Source: Opitutus sp. GAS368 (GTDB taxonomy: Bacteria; Verrucomicrobiota; Verrucomicrobiia; Opitutales; Opitutaceae). Taken from it: 51,441 bases of DNA. Positions within the stretch are counted from its first letter, which is position 1; every line of letters starts with the position of its first letter. The position numbers and the translations under genes were made by a program. Below, one piece after another: positions 8,898-17,908 of this stretch. The stretch lies in NCBI GenBank assembly GCA_945903465.1, contig CAMDOF010000036.1, positions 1 to 51,441 on the forward strand, given 5' to 3'. The notes below the pieces were generated by a model. The model was not told the origin of the DNA. It saw only the letters and a program-made list of their open reading frames with translations, and searched no databases.

Positions 8898-10667
8898 ATG
8901 TTTGCGATCGCCTTCACTTCCTTCGACGCCGCGGTCCTGATTTTTTACTTCGGCTATATGGTGGCGATCAGCTGGGTCTTTCGCCGGTTCGTGACCAACA
9001 TCAGCGACTATTTCCGCGGAGGCGGCAAAGCGCTTTGGTGGATGGTGGGAGGCTCGGCCTTCATGACGGCGTTCAGCGCCTGGACCTTCACCGGGGCGGC
9101 GAGCAAAGCCTACGCGGATGGCTGGCCCATCACGGTGATTTATGTGGGCAATGCCCTGGGATTTTTACTCAACGCACTTTATTTCGCCCCGCGCTTCCGA
9201 CAATTACGCGTGATCACGGCAGTCGAAGCGATTCGGCTCCGGTTTGGTGCGGTGAGCGAACAGGTTTTCACGTGGCTCCAGTTACCGCTGGGCACCCTCC
9301 AAGCCGCTATCTGGTTAAATGCCCTCGCGGTTTTCTTTGCGGCGGTCTTCGGCATTGACCGCGGGCCGACGATCATCGCCACCGGCTTGGTGGTGTTGGT
9401 GATGGCGCTGATGAGTGGCAGCTGGGCGGTGCTCGCGGGCGATTTTATCCAGGTTCTTATTTTAATGCCGGTCTGCCTCGCGGTGACCGGCCTCGCGGTG
9501 CTGCGGCTCGGCGGCTTCGGTCATTTAGTGGAGCAACTGCCCGCCGGGCATGCTGATCTCGGCCAGATTTTCTCGAAGGAATTTCTGGGACTGTGGTGCG
9601 CCGCGATGATCTTGAAGCAAATTACCAGTACGAATAATCTCTTCGAAGCCGGTCGCTATCTGTGTGTGAAGGACAGCCGGCACGCGCGTTGGGCGGGTTT
9701 TCTCGGGGCGGGGCTTTTTCTGCTGGGCATCGCGATCTGGTTTATTCCCCCGATGGCGGCCCGCGCCCTCTTCCCCGATCTCACAACGGTATTTCCAGGT
9801 ATCCGCGATCCCGCCGAAGCGTCGTTTATCGCCATCGCCAGCGAGGTCATGCCCGTCGGCATGATGGGACTGCTCGTCAGCGGGATTTTTGCGGCCACGA
9901 TGTCGAGTATGGACTCCGGGATTAACAAAAATGCCGGCATCTTCATTCGGAATTGTTACCAACCCCTCTGCCGGCCCGACGCGCCCGACGCGCATCTCCT
10001 GCGGGTCGGAAAAATTGCCACGGCGGTCCTCGGCCTGATCGTCATCGCCGTGGCGCTGAAATTCAGCGAGCTCAAGGAGCTTGATTTATTCCTGCAAATG
10101 CAGCGCGTGAGTATCTTGATCGGCGTGCCCATTCTCGTGCCGCTGCTGCTCGGTCTGGTGGTGCGCCACACACCCCCGTGGTCAGCGTGGAGCACGGTGC
10201 TCGTCGGTTTCTTCTGCTCGGCCTTCATCACCGACGCGTTTACACCCGCGTGGGTGGCCGCCCGCTACGGCCTCACCCTCGATGCCGCCGCGCGCGAGTA
10301 CTGGACGCAGGGCATGCAATTCTTTGGTAATGTGAGCATCGCTTCTGCGTGGTTCCTCGGTAGCACCTTATTCTGGAAACGCACGAGCCCGCGCTACCAG
10401 GCCGACGTCGCGACATTTTTTACGCGGCTCAACACTCCCGTTGATTTTGATCGAGAGGAAGGGGCGCAGCAGGCCAACGACGCCCAACAACAAACCGCGA
10501 TTGGCGGGCTCGCGGTGGCGTACGGTATTTTTGTGCTCCTCCTCGTCTTCATTCCCAACCCTCTCCTGGGCCGCCTCGCCTTCATCGGCTGCGGCGGTGG
10601 CGTGCTGGTGATTGGGGCTCTGCTCATTCGCTCAGGCCGCGCGGCGCGGCCCGCGCCCCGGCCGTGA
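8898..10667 (+). CDS. Sodium:solute symporter (SSS family), likely sugar uptake
   Basis: 589 residues, about 13-14 hydrophobic segments, no signal peptide. Family features: the N-terminal segment FVTNISDYFRGGGKALWWMVGGSAFMT is split over residues 35-60 and matches the SSS start (DYF-GG--L-WW--G-S), a conserved STNNLFEAGRY segment before the mid-protein helices, and AATMSSMDSGINK typical of the Na2-site helix. It moves a solute with sodium across the inner membrane. Between a LacI-type regulator and a mannose-6-phosphate isomerase-like gene, a sugar or uronic acid is the likely cargo. An AT-rich stretch (GATAATTATTAATG, 8856-8869) 30 bases upstream is a possible promoter element. Confidence 0.9.
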   Translation: MFAIAFTSFDAAVLIFYFGYMVAISWVFRRFVTNISDYFRGGGKALWWMVGGSAFMTAFSAWTFTGAASKAYADGWPITVIYVGNALGFLLNALYFAPRFRQLRVITAVEAIRLRFGAVSEQVFTWLQLPLGTLQAAIWLNALAVFFAAVFGIDRGPTIIATGLVVLVMALMSGSWAVLAGDFIQVLILMPVCLAVTGLAVLRLGGFGHLVEQLPAGHADLGQIFSKEFLGLWCAAMILKQITSTNNLFEAGRYLCVKDSRHARWAGFLGAGLFLLGIAIWFIPPMAARALFPDLTTVFPGIRDPAEASFIAIASEVMPVGMMGLLVSGIFAATMSSMDSGINKNAGIFIRNCYQPLCRPDAPDAHLLRVGKIATAVLGLIVIAVALKFSELKELDLFLQMQRVSILIGVPILVPLLLGLVVRHTPPWSAWSTVLVGFFCSAFITDAFTPAWVAARYGLTLDAAAREYWTQGMQFFGNVSIASAWFLGSTLFWKRTSPRYQADVATFFTRLNTPVDFDREEGAQQANDAQQQTAIGGLAVAYGIFVLLLVFIPNPLLGRLAFIGCGGGVLVIGALLIRSGRAARPAPRP

Positions 10668-10820
10668 TGAGCGCGCCCACTCCCGCCAGCCGCCACCCCA
10701 CCCGCCCGCCAATCCCGCGGCGTCATTCATGAAGGTTTCATTCTTCCCCGGCGTAATCGAGCCCACGAAAACCCGGAGAAAACGAAGCGCGCGCGATCCC
10801 CGCCCCGCACCGCCCCCGCC

Positions 10821-11915
10821 ATGAATCATCGCGGCCGGATCCTCCGCCTCCCCCCGAACCGCGTCTGGCGCACCTATCCCGGCGGTCGCACCCTCGACGC
10901 ACTCGCCGGTGCCGTCGCCCCTGCCGACACCGCGTGGCCGGAAGATTGGATTGCCTCCACCACCCGCGCCATGAATCGGGGTCGCGAAACCATCGAGGAA
11001 GGGGTCTCGCAAGTGTTCATCGGCGACGAGTCAACGCCGACTGATCTTGCGCAATTAATCGCGAGTGATCCGGTCTATTTTCTCGGTGCGCATCATGTCA
11101 AAAAATACGGCGCCTCCCCTCAGCTGCTCGTGAAGTTTCTCGACAGCGGCACCCGGCTGCATTTTCAGGTGCATCCCACGCAGGCATTCGCGCGTCGCCT
11201 GCTCGGGGCCCCCAGCGGCAAGACCGAAGCGTATTACGTGCTCGGCACGCGCCCCGTTCCCGGCGAGCCGAGCGGTTACATTTACGTCGGCTTTCAACGT
11301 CCCCCCACGACCGCCCAGCTCCGCGACTATATTTTGACGCAAAATATCGCGGCGATCGAAGCCTGTTTCGATAAAATCGCCGTGCAGCCGGGCGATGCCT
11401 TCATCATCCCGGGCGGCACGCCCCACGCACTCGGCGCCGGGGTGTTCATGGTCGAAATTCAGGAACCGAGCGATCTCGTCGTTCGCTTTGAATTCGAGCG
11501 CGCCGGCTACGTCCTGCCCGAGGCCGCCCGCTTTATGAATCGCGGTATCGATCTGGCGCTGTCGGTTTTTAACTTTGCCCCGCTGACTCCCGCACACTTG
11601 GCCAGCCACATCCGTTGTTGCCCCCGCCACCGGCGCACCTTGGGACCGGGAAATTTCCAAGAAGAGCTCATCGGCCCAAGCCAAACCCATTGCTTCAGAG
11701 TCGACCGGACCTCGCTCACCACCCCGGTGGTTAAGGATGAAACCAGCGCGATCGTCGCGATCGTGACGAGCGGCGGCGTGGTGGTGACAGCGGGCGGCGA
11801 AAGTCATCGCCTGAAAACCTACGATAAAATCTTTATCCCGGCGGAGCTTGGCCCCGTGCAGTTCACCCCCGCTGGGGGCCACGCTGAGCTCCTCGAGTGC
11901 CTGCCCCCCGCCTGA
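10821..11915 (+). CDS. Class I mannose-6-phosphate isomerase-like protein
   Basis: 364 residues. The zinc-binding cupin features of the family are present: HFQVHP (114-119), KTEAYYVL (134-141) and PHALGAG (202 onward), plus an EIQEPSDLVVRFEFE segment. The family interconverts mannose 6-phosphate and fructose 6-phosphate in the cytoplasm. The N terminus (NRVWRTYPGG) resembles the YvyI/Bacillus-type branch. It lies 153 bases after the symporter and 17 bases before the dehydrogenase gene, so the two are probably co-transcribed. I leave out the symbol manA because paralogues with other sugar specificity exist in this phylum. Confidence 0.85.
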   Translation: MNHRGRILRLPPNRVWRTYPGGRTLDALAGAVAPADTAWPEDWIASTTRAMNRGRETIEEGVSQVFIGDESTPTDLAQLIASDPVYFLGAHHVKKYGASPQLLVKFLDSGTRLHFQVHPTQAFARRLLGAPSGKTEAYYVLGTRPVPGEPSGYIYVGFQRPPTTAQLRDYILTQNIAAIEACFDKIAVQPGDAFIIPGGTPHALGAGVFMVEIQEPSDLVVRFEFERAGYVLPEAARFMNRGIDLALSVFNFAPLTPAHLASHIRCCPRHRRTLGPGNFQEELIGPSQTHCFRVDRTSLTTPVVKDETSAIVAIVTSGGVVVTAGGESHRLKTYDKIFIPAELGPVQFTPAGGHAELLECLPPA

Positions 11916-11932
11916 AACGCTTTTACCTGACT

Positions 11933-12943
11933 ATGTCATCTCGTCCCTCTTTGCTCGCAGTGCTCACCCCGGCGGAGGTCCGTGAGTTTTTACCTGAGCC
12001 GCTGTTCGGCGCCATCCAGGCCTTGCCGGAAAAATTTACGGTGGTGGACCCAAGCCATCTCAGCCTCGCTGATTTCCATCGCGCGTTGGCGGCGCATGAT
12101 CCGGAGATCGTCTTGGCGTGCTGGAAGACGCCGCCCTTCCCCGAGACCCTCCCGCCGCGGCTGACGTACGTGTGCTACCTCGCCGGCTCCGTCAAGCGGC
12201 TCGTCACCCGCGCCCACCTCGAGGGCGGGTTGCTCGTCACGAACTGGGGCGGATCCATCAGCCGGACCGTGGCCGAGGCCGCGCTCTTTCACATCCTCGC
12301 TTGCCTCCGCAACGCGTCGGAGTGGACCCTCGCCATGCATCAACCCGGTGTGGCCGCATGGAAAAATGGGTTCAGCGACTCGCGTTCTCTTTTTGGCCGG
12401 ACGATCGGCCTGCATGGCTTTGGCCCGGTCGCGCGGGCCTTGGTTCGGCTGATCGAACCATGGCAATGCCCCGTGACGGCCTTCGCCCCGGATCTCACCG
12501 CCGAGCTCGCTGCGACCCATCGCGTGGCCCGCTTGGAAACGCTGGAGGCGCTCTTTGCTCAAAATGAAATCATCGTGGAGCTGGCACCCCTGATCCCCGC
12601 CACCGCGGGCATCGTCACCGAACGCATCTTGCGCCTGATCCGCCCGGGCGGAATTTTCGTTAATGTCGGCCGGGGCGCGGTTGTCGATGAGGCTGCCTTG
12701 CTGCAAATCGCCCGCGAGGGCCGCATCCATATCGGCCTCGATGTCTTCACCGAGGAACCGCTGCCGGCCAGCAGTGGTTTCCGCGCCTTGCCTCGGGTCA
12801 GCCTCACGCCGCACATCGCCGGTCCCACGATTGACAGCCATCCCGCGGCAGGCGCGTTCGCCTTGAATAATTTACGGGCCCACGCCAACCGTCACGCGCT
12901 GCAAGCACTCATCACGCCGGAAATTTACGATCAGAGTTCCTAA
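11933..12943 (+). CDS. D-isomer-specific 2-hydroxyacid dehydrogenase (NAD-dependent)
   Basis: 336 residues from MSSRPSLLAVL; an ATG-type start 12 codons earlier overlaps the isomerase gene and was not chosen. The NAD-binding fold has GLHGFGPVA (residues 159-167), where the third glycine of G-x-G-x-x-G is Ala. Catalytic residues Arg247 (NVGRGAVVDE), Glu275 (FTEEPLP) and His294 (LTPHIAGPT) are in place. The family reduces 2-keto acids or oxidises D-2-hydroxyacids; phosphoglycerate, glyoxylate and related acids are common substrates. The PTIDSHPAAG end after the His is like that of verrucomicrobial and planctomycete members found in sugar clusters. Likely in one transcript with the isomerase. 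Confidence 0.88.
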   Translation: MSSRPSLLAVLTPAEVREFLPEPLFGAIQALPEKFTVVDPSHLSLADFHRALAAHDPEIVLACWKTPPFPETLPPRLTYVCYLAGSVKRLVTRAHLEGGLLVTNWGGSISRTVAEAALFHILACLRNASEWTLAMHQPGVAAWKNGFSDSRSLFGRTIGLHGFGPVARALVRLIEPWQCPVTAFAPDLTAELAATHRVARLETLEALFAQNEIIVELAPLIPATAGIVTERILRLIRPGGIFVNVGRGAVVDEAALLQIAREGRIHIGLDVFTEEPLPASSGFRALPRVSLTPHIAGPTIDSHPAAGAFALNNLRAHANRHALQALITPEIYDQSS

Positions 12944-13126
12944 GGCGGCCCGAGGGCCGCGTGCGGTGCAAGGTCCACCGGGCACCTGCCCGCCCACAAC
13001 GATTCATCCGAGCAACCCGCCGGCACCGCCCGACCCGCTCGGCCCAAGCAGCAACCTCGCGCCCGCCATGAACCGGCCGAGCGCCTCGCTCTCACCCAAG
13101 CCCCGCCAACCACGCCCGTGCGCCGC

Positions 13127-13612
13127 CTAATTTCCCACCACGGACTGCACGGAAACCTCCTGCCGAAACGGCGAGGAAGCGAGCGTGACCACGAAGGCCC
13201 GTATCGTCCGAAATCGCACTTTGCCAGCCACGGAAATGCGCACCTCGACGTTTACCCCGCGCCGCAGGACGGCATCCTCAGCGGTGTATTCGACGCGAAA
13301 AGGGACGGGATCAACCGTGGCTGCCGCCAGCCGCTGCACCTGCTCGCCCAAAACGTGTTCGGTCCTCACCGCCGGCGCGCGCGTCGCCACCGGAGTATCC
13401 GAGGAAATCTCCCCGCTGGTTCCGAGAGCGGAGGTCGCCGCGATCACGCGGACGAGTACCTCGGCACCCGCCGGCAGGAGGCTCCCCGCGTTAACTACCC
13501 CCGATAAAACACGTTCGGAATTACCGCTCGCGCTGACGTCGATATGCGAGCACCCCGCCCCGGGCCAAAAGGCCACTAAAAAAAATCCAAACGAGAGACG
13601 GGCGAGGTTCAT
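13127..13612 (-). CDS. YbaY-like lipoprotein
   Basis: 161 residues with a lipoprotein signal ending GAGC (Cys21). The mature part follows the YbaY/YscW pattern: VLSGVV, LPAGAEVLVRVI, a DPVPFRVEY segment and a final RISVAGKVRF strand, a small beta-sandwich. Such proteins are envelope lipoproteins; YscW assists secretin assembly, and most YbaY members have no known role. Its start codon overlaps the stop of the upstream agarase-like gene by four bases (ATGA), so the two are translationally coupled. Confidence 0.72.
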   Translation of the reverse strand: MNLARLSFGFFLVAFWPGAGCSHIDVSASGNSERVLSGVVNAGSLLPAGAEVLVRVIAATSALGTSGEISSDTPVATRAPAVRTEHVLGEQVQRLAAATVDPVPFRVEYTAEDAVLRRGVNVEVRISVAGKVRFRTIRAFVVTLASSPFRQEVSVQSVVGN

Positions 13613-14838
13613 GGTGGGACGAGCGAGGCGGCGGCGGAGCGAAGATTTTCGGCGCGAGCATTAAACTGCGCGAGTAATTCCGTATGCTCGCGCGCCTCGA
13701 TCCCATTGAGGTGGATCAATCCTCGGGCAAACGGCGGCTGCTCACCCGGCTCATCCTGCCAACGCCCCCAGGCGTAACCAACAACCGCCGGATGACGCGC
13801 CGCCCGCTCCAGCGACGTGCGGCCACGCCGCAACATCCATTCAAGCGAAGTCAGGCGTAACACTCGCGCAGCCGTCGGCAAATGGATGAAATCTGGCTCC
13901 GCCCAACTCACATCACTCACCAGCACGGGGTTCGCGGCCGGTCCCGCGCTCGGCGCCGCCAACTCGCGCCAGTCCAACAAGCCCACATCGACCGCCGGAT
14001 ACACGCACTCAGCCCCCAAGGCCAGACCCGCCCGCCCGTCAAAGCGGCAACCCAGCACAAGGTGATTCGGATCGGCCGCCCGCAGCGCCTGACTCGTTGA
14101 AGTGAGGTAGCGCCGCGCAAATTCCCGCGACCAGCGGGCCTCATCACGCAAATAGTCGCGCGAGCCAAAGCCCTGTTCGGCGCGAGTCAGTTCACGCACC
14201 GTTCCTTTGTTCGGCAAACTCACGCCCCAAGCCCGCGATAATATCGCCAAACTCCCGCGATGCAGAGCCAAGGTAAATTCCCAAGCCGCATGATAAGCCG
14301 CGCAATGGGGCTCCAGGCTCAAGCAGAGCTGCAATAAAGCCGGCCGACCATGGCTAGCCGGTTGCGCCCAGCCGAGACGATCATCAGTCACCCAACCGAT
14401 TAATTCACGACACTCCCGTAAACGTCCTGTCACCGCCCTCGCGTGCTCGCCGGCGACGCGCGGCCAACCCGGGTCAAAAACATCCGGCAAGCGCAGGCCC
14501 GGACCCAGCAAGGGCCTGCCCACGCGCACAAAATCCGCCAAACCCAGAAAAGGGAAACCATCCTCCCCCCCGGTCGTTCCCGACGTGACTCCGATCGCAT
14601 TGAATCCCCAACCCCGCAGACGCGCCGCCGAGTCGATCGGCAGCGCCCCATCCCCCTGACCCTCCGCGGCACGCACCCCATGCACGCCCTTGAGGAAAAA
14701 AAATTCTCCGGTCGGCGTCAGGAGAGACCAGCGGCCCGATTTCTCCTGCGCGGCGCGAAAAAATCCCTCGCCGCCACGCACCGTCTCGAGACGAAGTTCG
14801 CGAAATCCAGGCGAAGGCACTACCGCCATGTTCCCCAT
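13609..14838 (-). CDS. Glycoside-hydrolase-like protein (agarase-like TIM barrel)
   Basis: 409 residues, no signal peptide seen. The start shows SGRWSLLTPTGEFFFLKGVHGVR, a beta-strand pair that opens many GH50/agarase-like barrels (R-W-LV-P-G--FF--G), then AARLRGWGFNAIGV, and later a LIGWVTDDRLGW segment that replaces the usual catalytic GYF-DNE segment. The DDR replaces the expected D-N-E, so the acid/base Glu may be missing and activity is uncertain. It is 11 bases after the LapA-like gene and overlaps the YbaY-like gene by four bases. Function unknown; the family link is moderate. Confidence 0.6.
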   Translation of the reverse strand: MGNMAVVPSPGFRELRLETVRGGEGFFRAAQEKSGRWSLLTPTGEFFFLKGVHGVRAAEGQGDGALPIDSAARLRGWGFNAIGVTSGTTGGEDGFPFLGLADFVRVGRPLLGPGLRLPDVFDPGWPRVAGEHARAVTGRLRECRELIGWVTDDRLGWAQPASHGRPALLQLCLSLEPHCAAYHAAWEFTLALHRGSLAILSRAWGVSLPNKGTVRELTRAEQGFGSRDYLRDEARWSREFARRYLTSTSQALRAADPNHLVLGCRFDGRAGLALGAECVYPAVDVGLLDWRELAAPSAGPAANPVLVSDVSWAEPDFIHLPTAARVLRLTSLEWMLRRGRTSLERAARHPAVVGYAWGRWQDEPGEQPPFARGLIHLNGIEAREHTELLAQFNARAENLRSAAASLVPP

Positions 14839-14849
14839 TGGCCGCTAAT

Positions 14850-15101
14850 TTACTTATCTTTGCCGCCGCTCTTCTTACCGCCGCCACTCGACCCGCCCAC
14901 GGCGAGGATGGTGCCGGCGAGCAAGCCGACCGCGAACACGCCGAAGAAGATCAGCGCCGCCGGCGCCCGGATCGGGCTCTTGTCCGTCGTGCCCGCCACG
15001 GGGAACTGAAAATCGATCACATGCGCATTATGCATACCCACATAAAGCATGACGAAAAGGATGGCGAGTAGAGCGATAGTTTTGAGGACGGCTTTAAACA
15101 T
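14850..15101 (-). CDS. LapA-like small membrane protein
   Basis: 83 residues with two membrane segments (about residues 5-24 and 46-68), a short hydrophilic loop containing the MHNAHVIDFQFP segment typical of LapA/DUF1049 proteins, and a Gly/Lys-rich tail. In Escherichia coli LapA works with LapB in lipopolysaccharide assembly, but small two-helix homologues elsewhere are uncharacterised. First gene of the three-gene minus-strand operon. Confidence 0.65.
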   Translation of the reverse strand: MFKAVLKTIALLAILFVMLYVGMHNAHVIDFQFPVAGTTDKSPIRAPAALIFFGVFAVGLLAGTILAVGGSSGGGKKSGGKDK

Positions 15102-15592
15102 AAATTGAATAAATTAAAACAACCCGCTGGATAGCAAACCAGCGGCCCGATCACCGCAAATGCAAATGCGACCACGCCCGCGACTTTGCGGACGCGCACC
15201 CACCCAGCCAGCCAGGCAGCGCACCCCGCGGGGCCGCGCCACACCCTCCGCACCCCTCCCCAGCAAGGCCCCCGGGCGTGCCCCTTGGGGCGTTGGGTGG
15301 AAGATTTGCCGAGGAGTGCCTGGGTCCTCCCCGGCCATACCCTCAGGCGTGCCCCTTGGAGCGGGGACGTTTAGCCAAGGTGGATCCATGGTTTGATGGA
15401 TGGCGTGGCGCGGAAAAAAATCCGGGAAGGGACGCGAGCGCCTCGGCCCGTCGCGCGGCGGGCCGCGGCGCTCGCCAAACTCAGCCGGCGTTAAGAAATA
15501 TTTTTGCGCATCGGTCAGCGGTCGTTTCTCCTCGGATCATCCTTGGCCCTCGTCCACGGATTTTCATCCCCCGTCAACGTCGGCCCCTCCCC
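15102..15592. other. Intergenic, no gene seen
   Basis: Divergent promoters of the LapA-like operon and the esterase must lie here. Open frames in this stretch have no family features. A GGCGTGCCCCTTGG string occurs twice (near 15,275 and 15,344), as a short imperfect direct repeat. Nothing else recognised. Confidence 0.5.
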
Positions 15593-17725
15593 ATGAATAA
15601 TTTTCAAGCCACCGCGCGCCGCCATGGCTGGCGCACTCCCCGATTGCCCGCGCCCCAAATCCAACCGTGCTCCGGCCACCGCTTGGCCGCGGGCTCCGCC
15701 GAACGCGCGTGCCCGCCCGGCGCCACTCCCGGCACCGCCCCCCGGGGAATTCGGACCGGCCGCCGGGCCCTCGCGCGCGCGCTCGCCACCCTCTTCATCA
15801 CGAGCGGCTTCTCCGCCCCGCTCCGCGCGGCCGAAAAACCCAACGCCGCCGACCAGATGTTTGCCGCCTACTTCCGCGCCGAGACGGATCAGATGCACCC
15901 GCCAGCCTCGGCCGAGGTCAAGACCCTGAGCGACTGGACGGAACAACGCGCCCGCTACCGCGAGGAGCTCTTTGAGATGCTCGGCCTCGCGCCTTTGCCG
16001 GAGAAAACCGACCTCAAACCCACGATTACCGGACGGGAAGATCAGGCGGATTTTTTTGTTGAGAAGCTCCATTTCCAATCGCGGCCCGGCCTTTACGTGA
16101 CCGCGAACCTTTACGTGCCCAAAAATCTCGCCGGGAAAAAGGCGCCCGCCATCCTCTACGGGTGCGGGCACGCACTCGTCAAGGAAGGCACCGTGAGCAT
16201 GGGCAACAAGACCGGCTATCAACACCACGGAGCGTGGTTCGCGCGGCACGGGTACGTCTGCCTGATCATCGACACCATCCAGCTGGGCGAGCTCGAAGGC
16301 ATCCATCATGGCACGCGACAGTTCGGCCGGTACGACTGGAATGCCCGTGGCTACACCCCCGCCGGGGTCGAAGCGTGGAACGGCATCCGCGCGCTCGACT
16401 ACCTCCAGTCCCGCCCCGAGGTCGATGGGACCAAACTCGGCATGACCGGCCGCTCGGGGGGCGGCGCCTATACTTGGTACACCGCCGCCCTCGACGAACG
16501 CATCAAGGTCGTCGTCCCCGTGGCCGGCATCACCGATCTCCACAACCATGTCGTCGATGGGACCGTCAAGGGGCACTGCGACTGTATGTTTATGGTGAAT
16601 ACGTATCGCTGGGACTACGCGAAGCTCGCCGCCCTGATCGCTCCCCGGCCGCTCCTCCTCGCCAATTCCGACAAAGATACGATTTTCCCGCTCGACGGCG
16701 TCCTCCGCATCCACCGCGAGCTCGCGCGCCTTTACGCGTTGTATCAGGCCGGCGACCGCCTGGGCCTGCTCATTACCGCGGGCCCCCATCAGGACACCCA
16801 AGACCTGCAAGTGCCGACGTTCCGCTGGTTCAACCGTTTCCTCAAGGGGGAGGAAGCCCTCATCAGCACCGCCGCCGAAAAATTTTTCGCCCCGAAACAG
16901 CTCCGGGTTTTCCCTCCGGGCGGTTCACCCCCGGACGAGCGCACCACGACGATTCACGATACGTTCGTGCCGATCGCCGCACCACCGGTCCCCGCTCACG
17001 CGTCAGCGTGGTCGGAGCAACGCACGCAGTGGCGACGGGCGCTACGGGAGAAATCCTTTGGCGGATGGCCCACCGCGGAGGCGCCATTACAGCTCGTGCG
17101 TCGCGCGGACCGATCGGCCGCCGAGACCTGGGAGTTCACGACGCAGAGTCCCGTCCGCTTGCCGTTCACCGTTCAGCGCCCGCCGCACGGGACCGCGATC
17201 GAGCGCGTCTACCTCGAGATCGTCGATCGCGATATTCCCGCAGCCACGCCACCGCCCGGCGCCGCCGTCGTGCGCTTTTACCCGCGCGGCCTCGGCTCGA
17301 CCGCCTCGGCGCTCAGCGCTGCCGATCAAAATGAAATCCGCCGGCGGTACCTGTTGCTCGGCCAAACGATCGACGGCATGCGCGTGTGGGATATCTGCCG
17401 CGCCGCCACGGCCCTCCGGACCACCGAACTTTTCGGAAACACCCCGCTGCATCTCGTCGGCTTCCAGCAACAGGCCGTCAACGCACTCTACGCTTCACTC
17501 TTCATTGCGGGCCTTGCCGGGGTCGAACTCGTCCAGCCACCCACCTCCCACCTGGCCGGACCCGACTACCTCAATGTCCTCCGTTTCCTCGACGTGCCGC
17601 AAGCCGCCGCCATGGCAGCCGAGCGTCAACCGCTCACTCTACGTGGCACCAACCCAGACGAGTGGTCATGGACCACGCAGGCCGCCGCCAAACTCGGCTG
17701 GCCCGCCAATCGCCTCACTTGGTAG
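15593..17725 (+). CDS. Secreted alpha/beta-hydrolase (acetylxylan-esterase-like), two-domain
   Basis: 710 residues from the ATG at 15593. The hydrophobic signal segment lies unusually far in (residues 57-80, RALARALATLFITSGFS then LRAAEK), so a later non-ATG start is possible. The N-terminal hydrolase domain has GRSGGG with nucleophile Ser288, NSDKDTIFP with Asp362, and AGPHQD with His399. Proteins of this layout in this phylum are annotated as acetylxylan esterases or dienelactone-hydrolase-like. The C-terminal part (about 520-710) looks like a second alpha/beta-hydrolase fold, but its nucleophile elbow reads LVGFQQQA (residue 626 is Gln), so it is probably non-catalytic. Followed by the sugar-acid dehydratase 183 bases later, consistent with deacylating plant or algal polysaccharide. 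Confidence 0.8.
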   Translation: MNNFQATARRHGWRTPRLPAPQIQPCSGHRLAAGSAERACPPGATPGTAPRGIRTGRRALARALATLFITSGFSAPLRAAEKPNAADQMFAAYFRAETDQMHPPASAEVKTLSDWTEQRARYREELFEMLGLAPLPEKTDLKPTITGREDQADFFVEKLHFQSRPGLYVTANLYVPKNLAGKKAPAILYGCGHALVKEGTVSMGNKTGYQHHGAWFARHGYVCLIIDTIQLGELEGIHHGTRQFGRYDWNARGYTPAGVEAWNGIRALDYLQSRPEVDGTKLGMTGRSGGGAYTWYTAALDERIKVVVPVAGITDLHNHVVDGTVKGHCDCMFMVNTYRWDYAKLAALIAPRPLLLANSDKDTIFPLDGVLRIHRELARLYALYQAGDRLGLLITAGPHQDTQDLQVPTFRWFNRFLKGEEALISTAAEKFFAPKQLRVFPPGGSPPDERTTTIHDTFVPIAAPPVPAHASAWSEQRTQWRRALREKSFGGWPTAEAPLQLVRRADRSAAETWEFTTQSPVRLPFTVQRPPHGTAIERVYLEIVDRDIPAATPPPGAAVVRFYPRGLGSTASALSAADQNEIRRRYLLLGQTIDGMRVWDICRAATALRTTELFGNTPLHLVGFQQQAVNALYASLFIAGLAGVELVQPPTSHLAGPDYLNVLRFLDVPQAAAMAAERQPLTLRGTNPDEWSWTTQAAAKLGWPANRLTW

Positions 17726-17908
17726 TCCTGCGCAGGGTCGGCGCCACCCGCTTCCCCGCGTCTCCGCGCGAGCCGAGCAGGCAGCCCCGGCGCTACCGCC
17801 TCGCCTCAGCCAACGCTGCCCTTAGACCCGCGCCGGACCGGCCGGAGGCGCTCAGCTTAAGAAGATTGCGACACCCTTGCGCGCCCGTCGATAATTCCGG
17901 CCTTCATT

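Noticed and set aside
15515..16810. 431-codon minus-strand frame opposite the esterase
   Set aside because: Antisense shadow in high-GC DNA; the plus-strand frame has a full catalytic triad.
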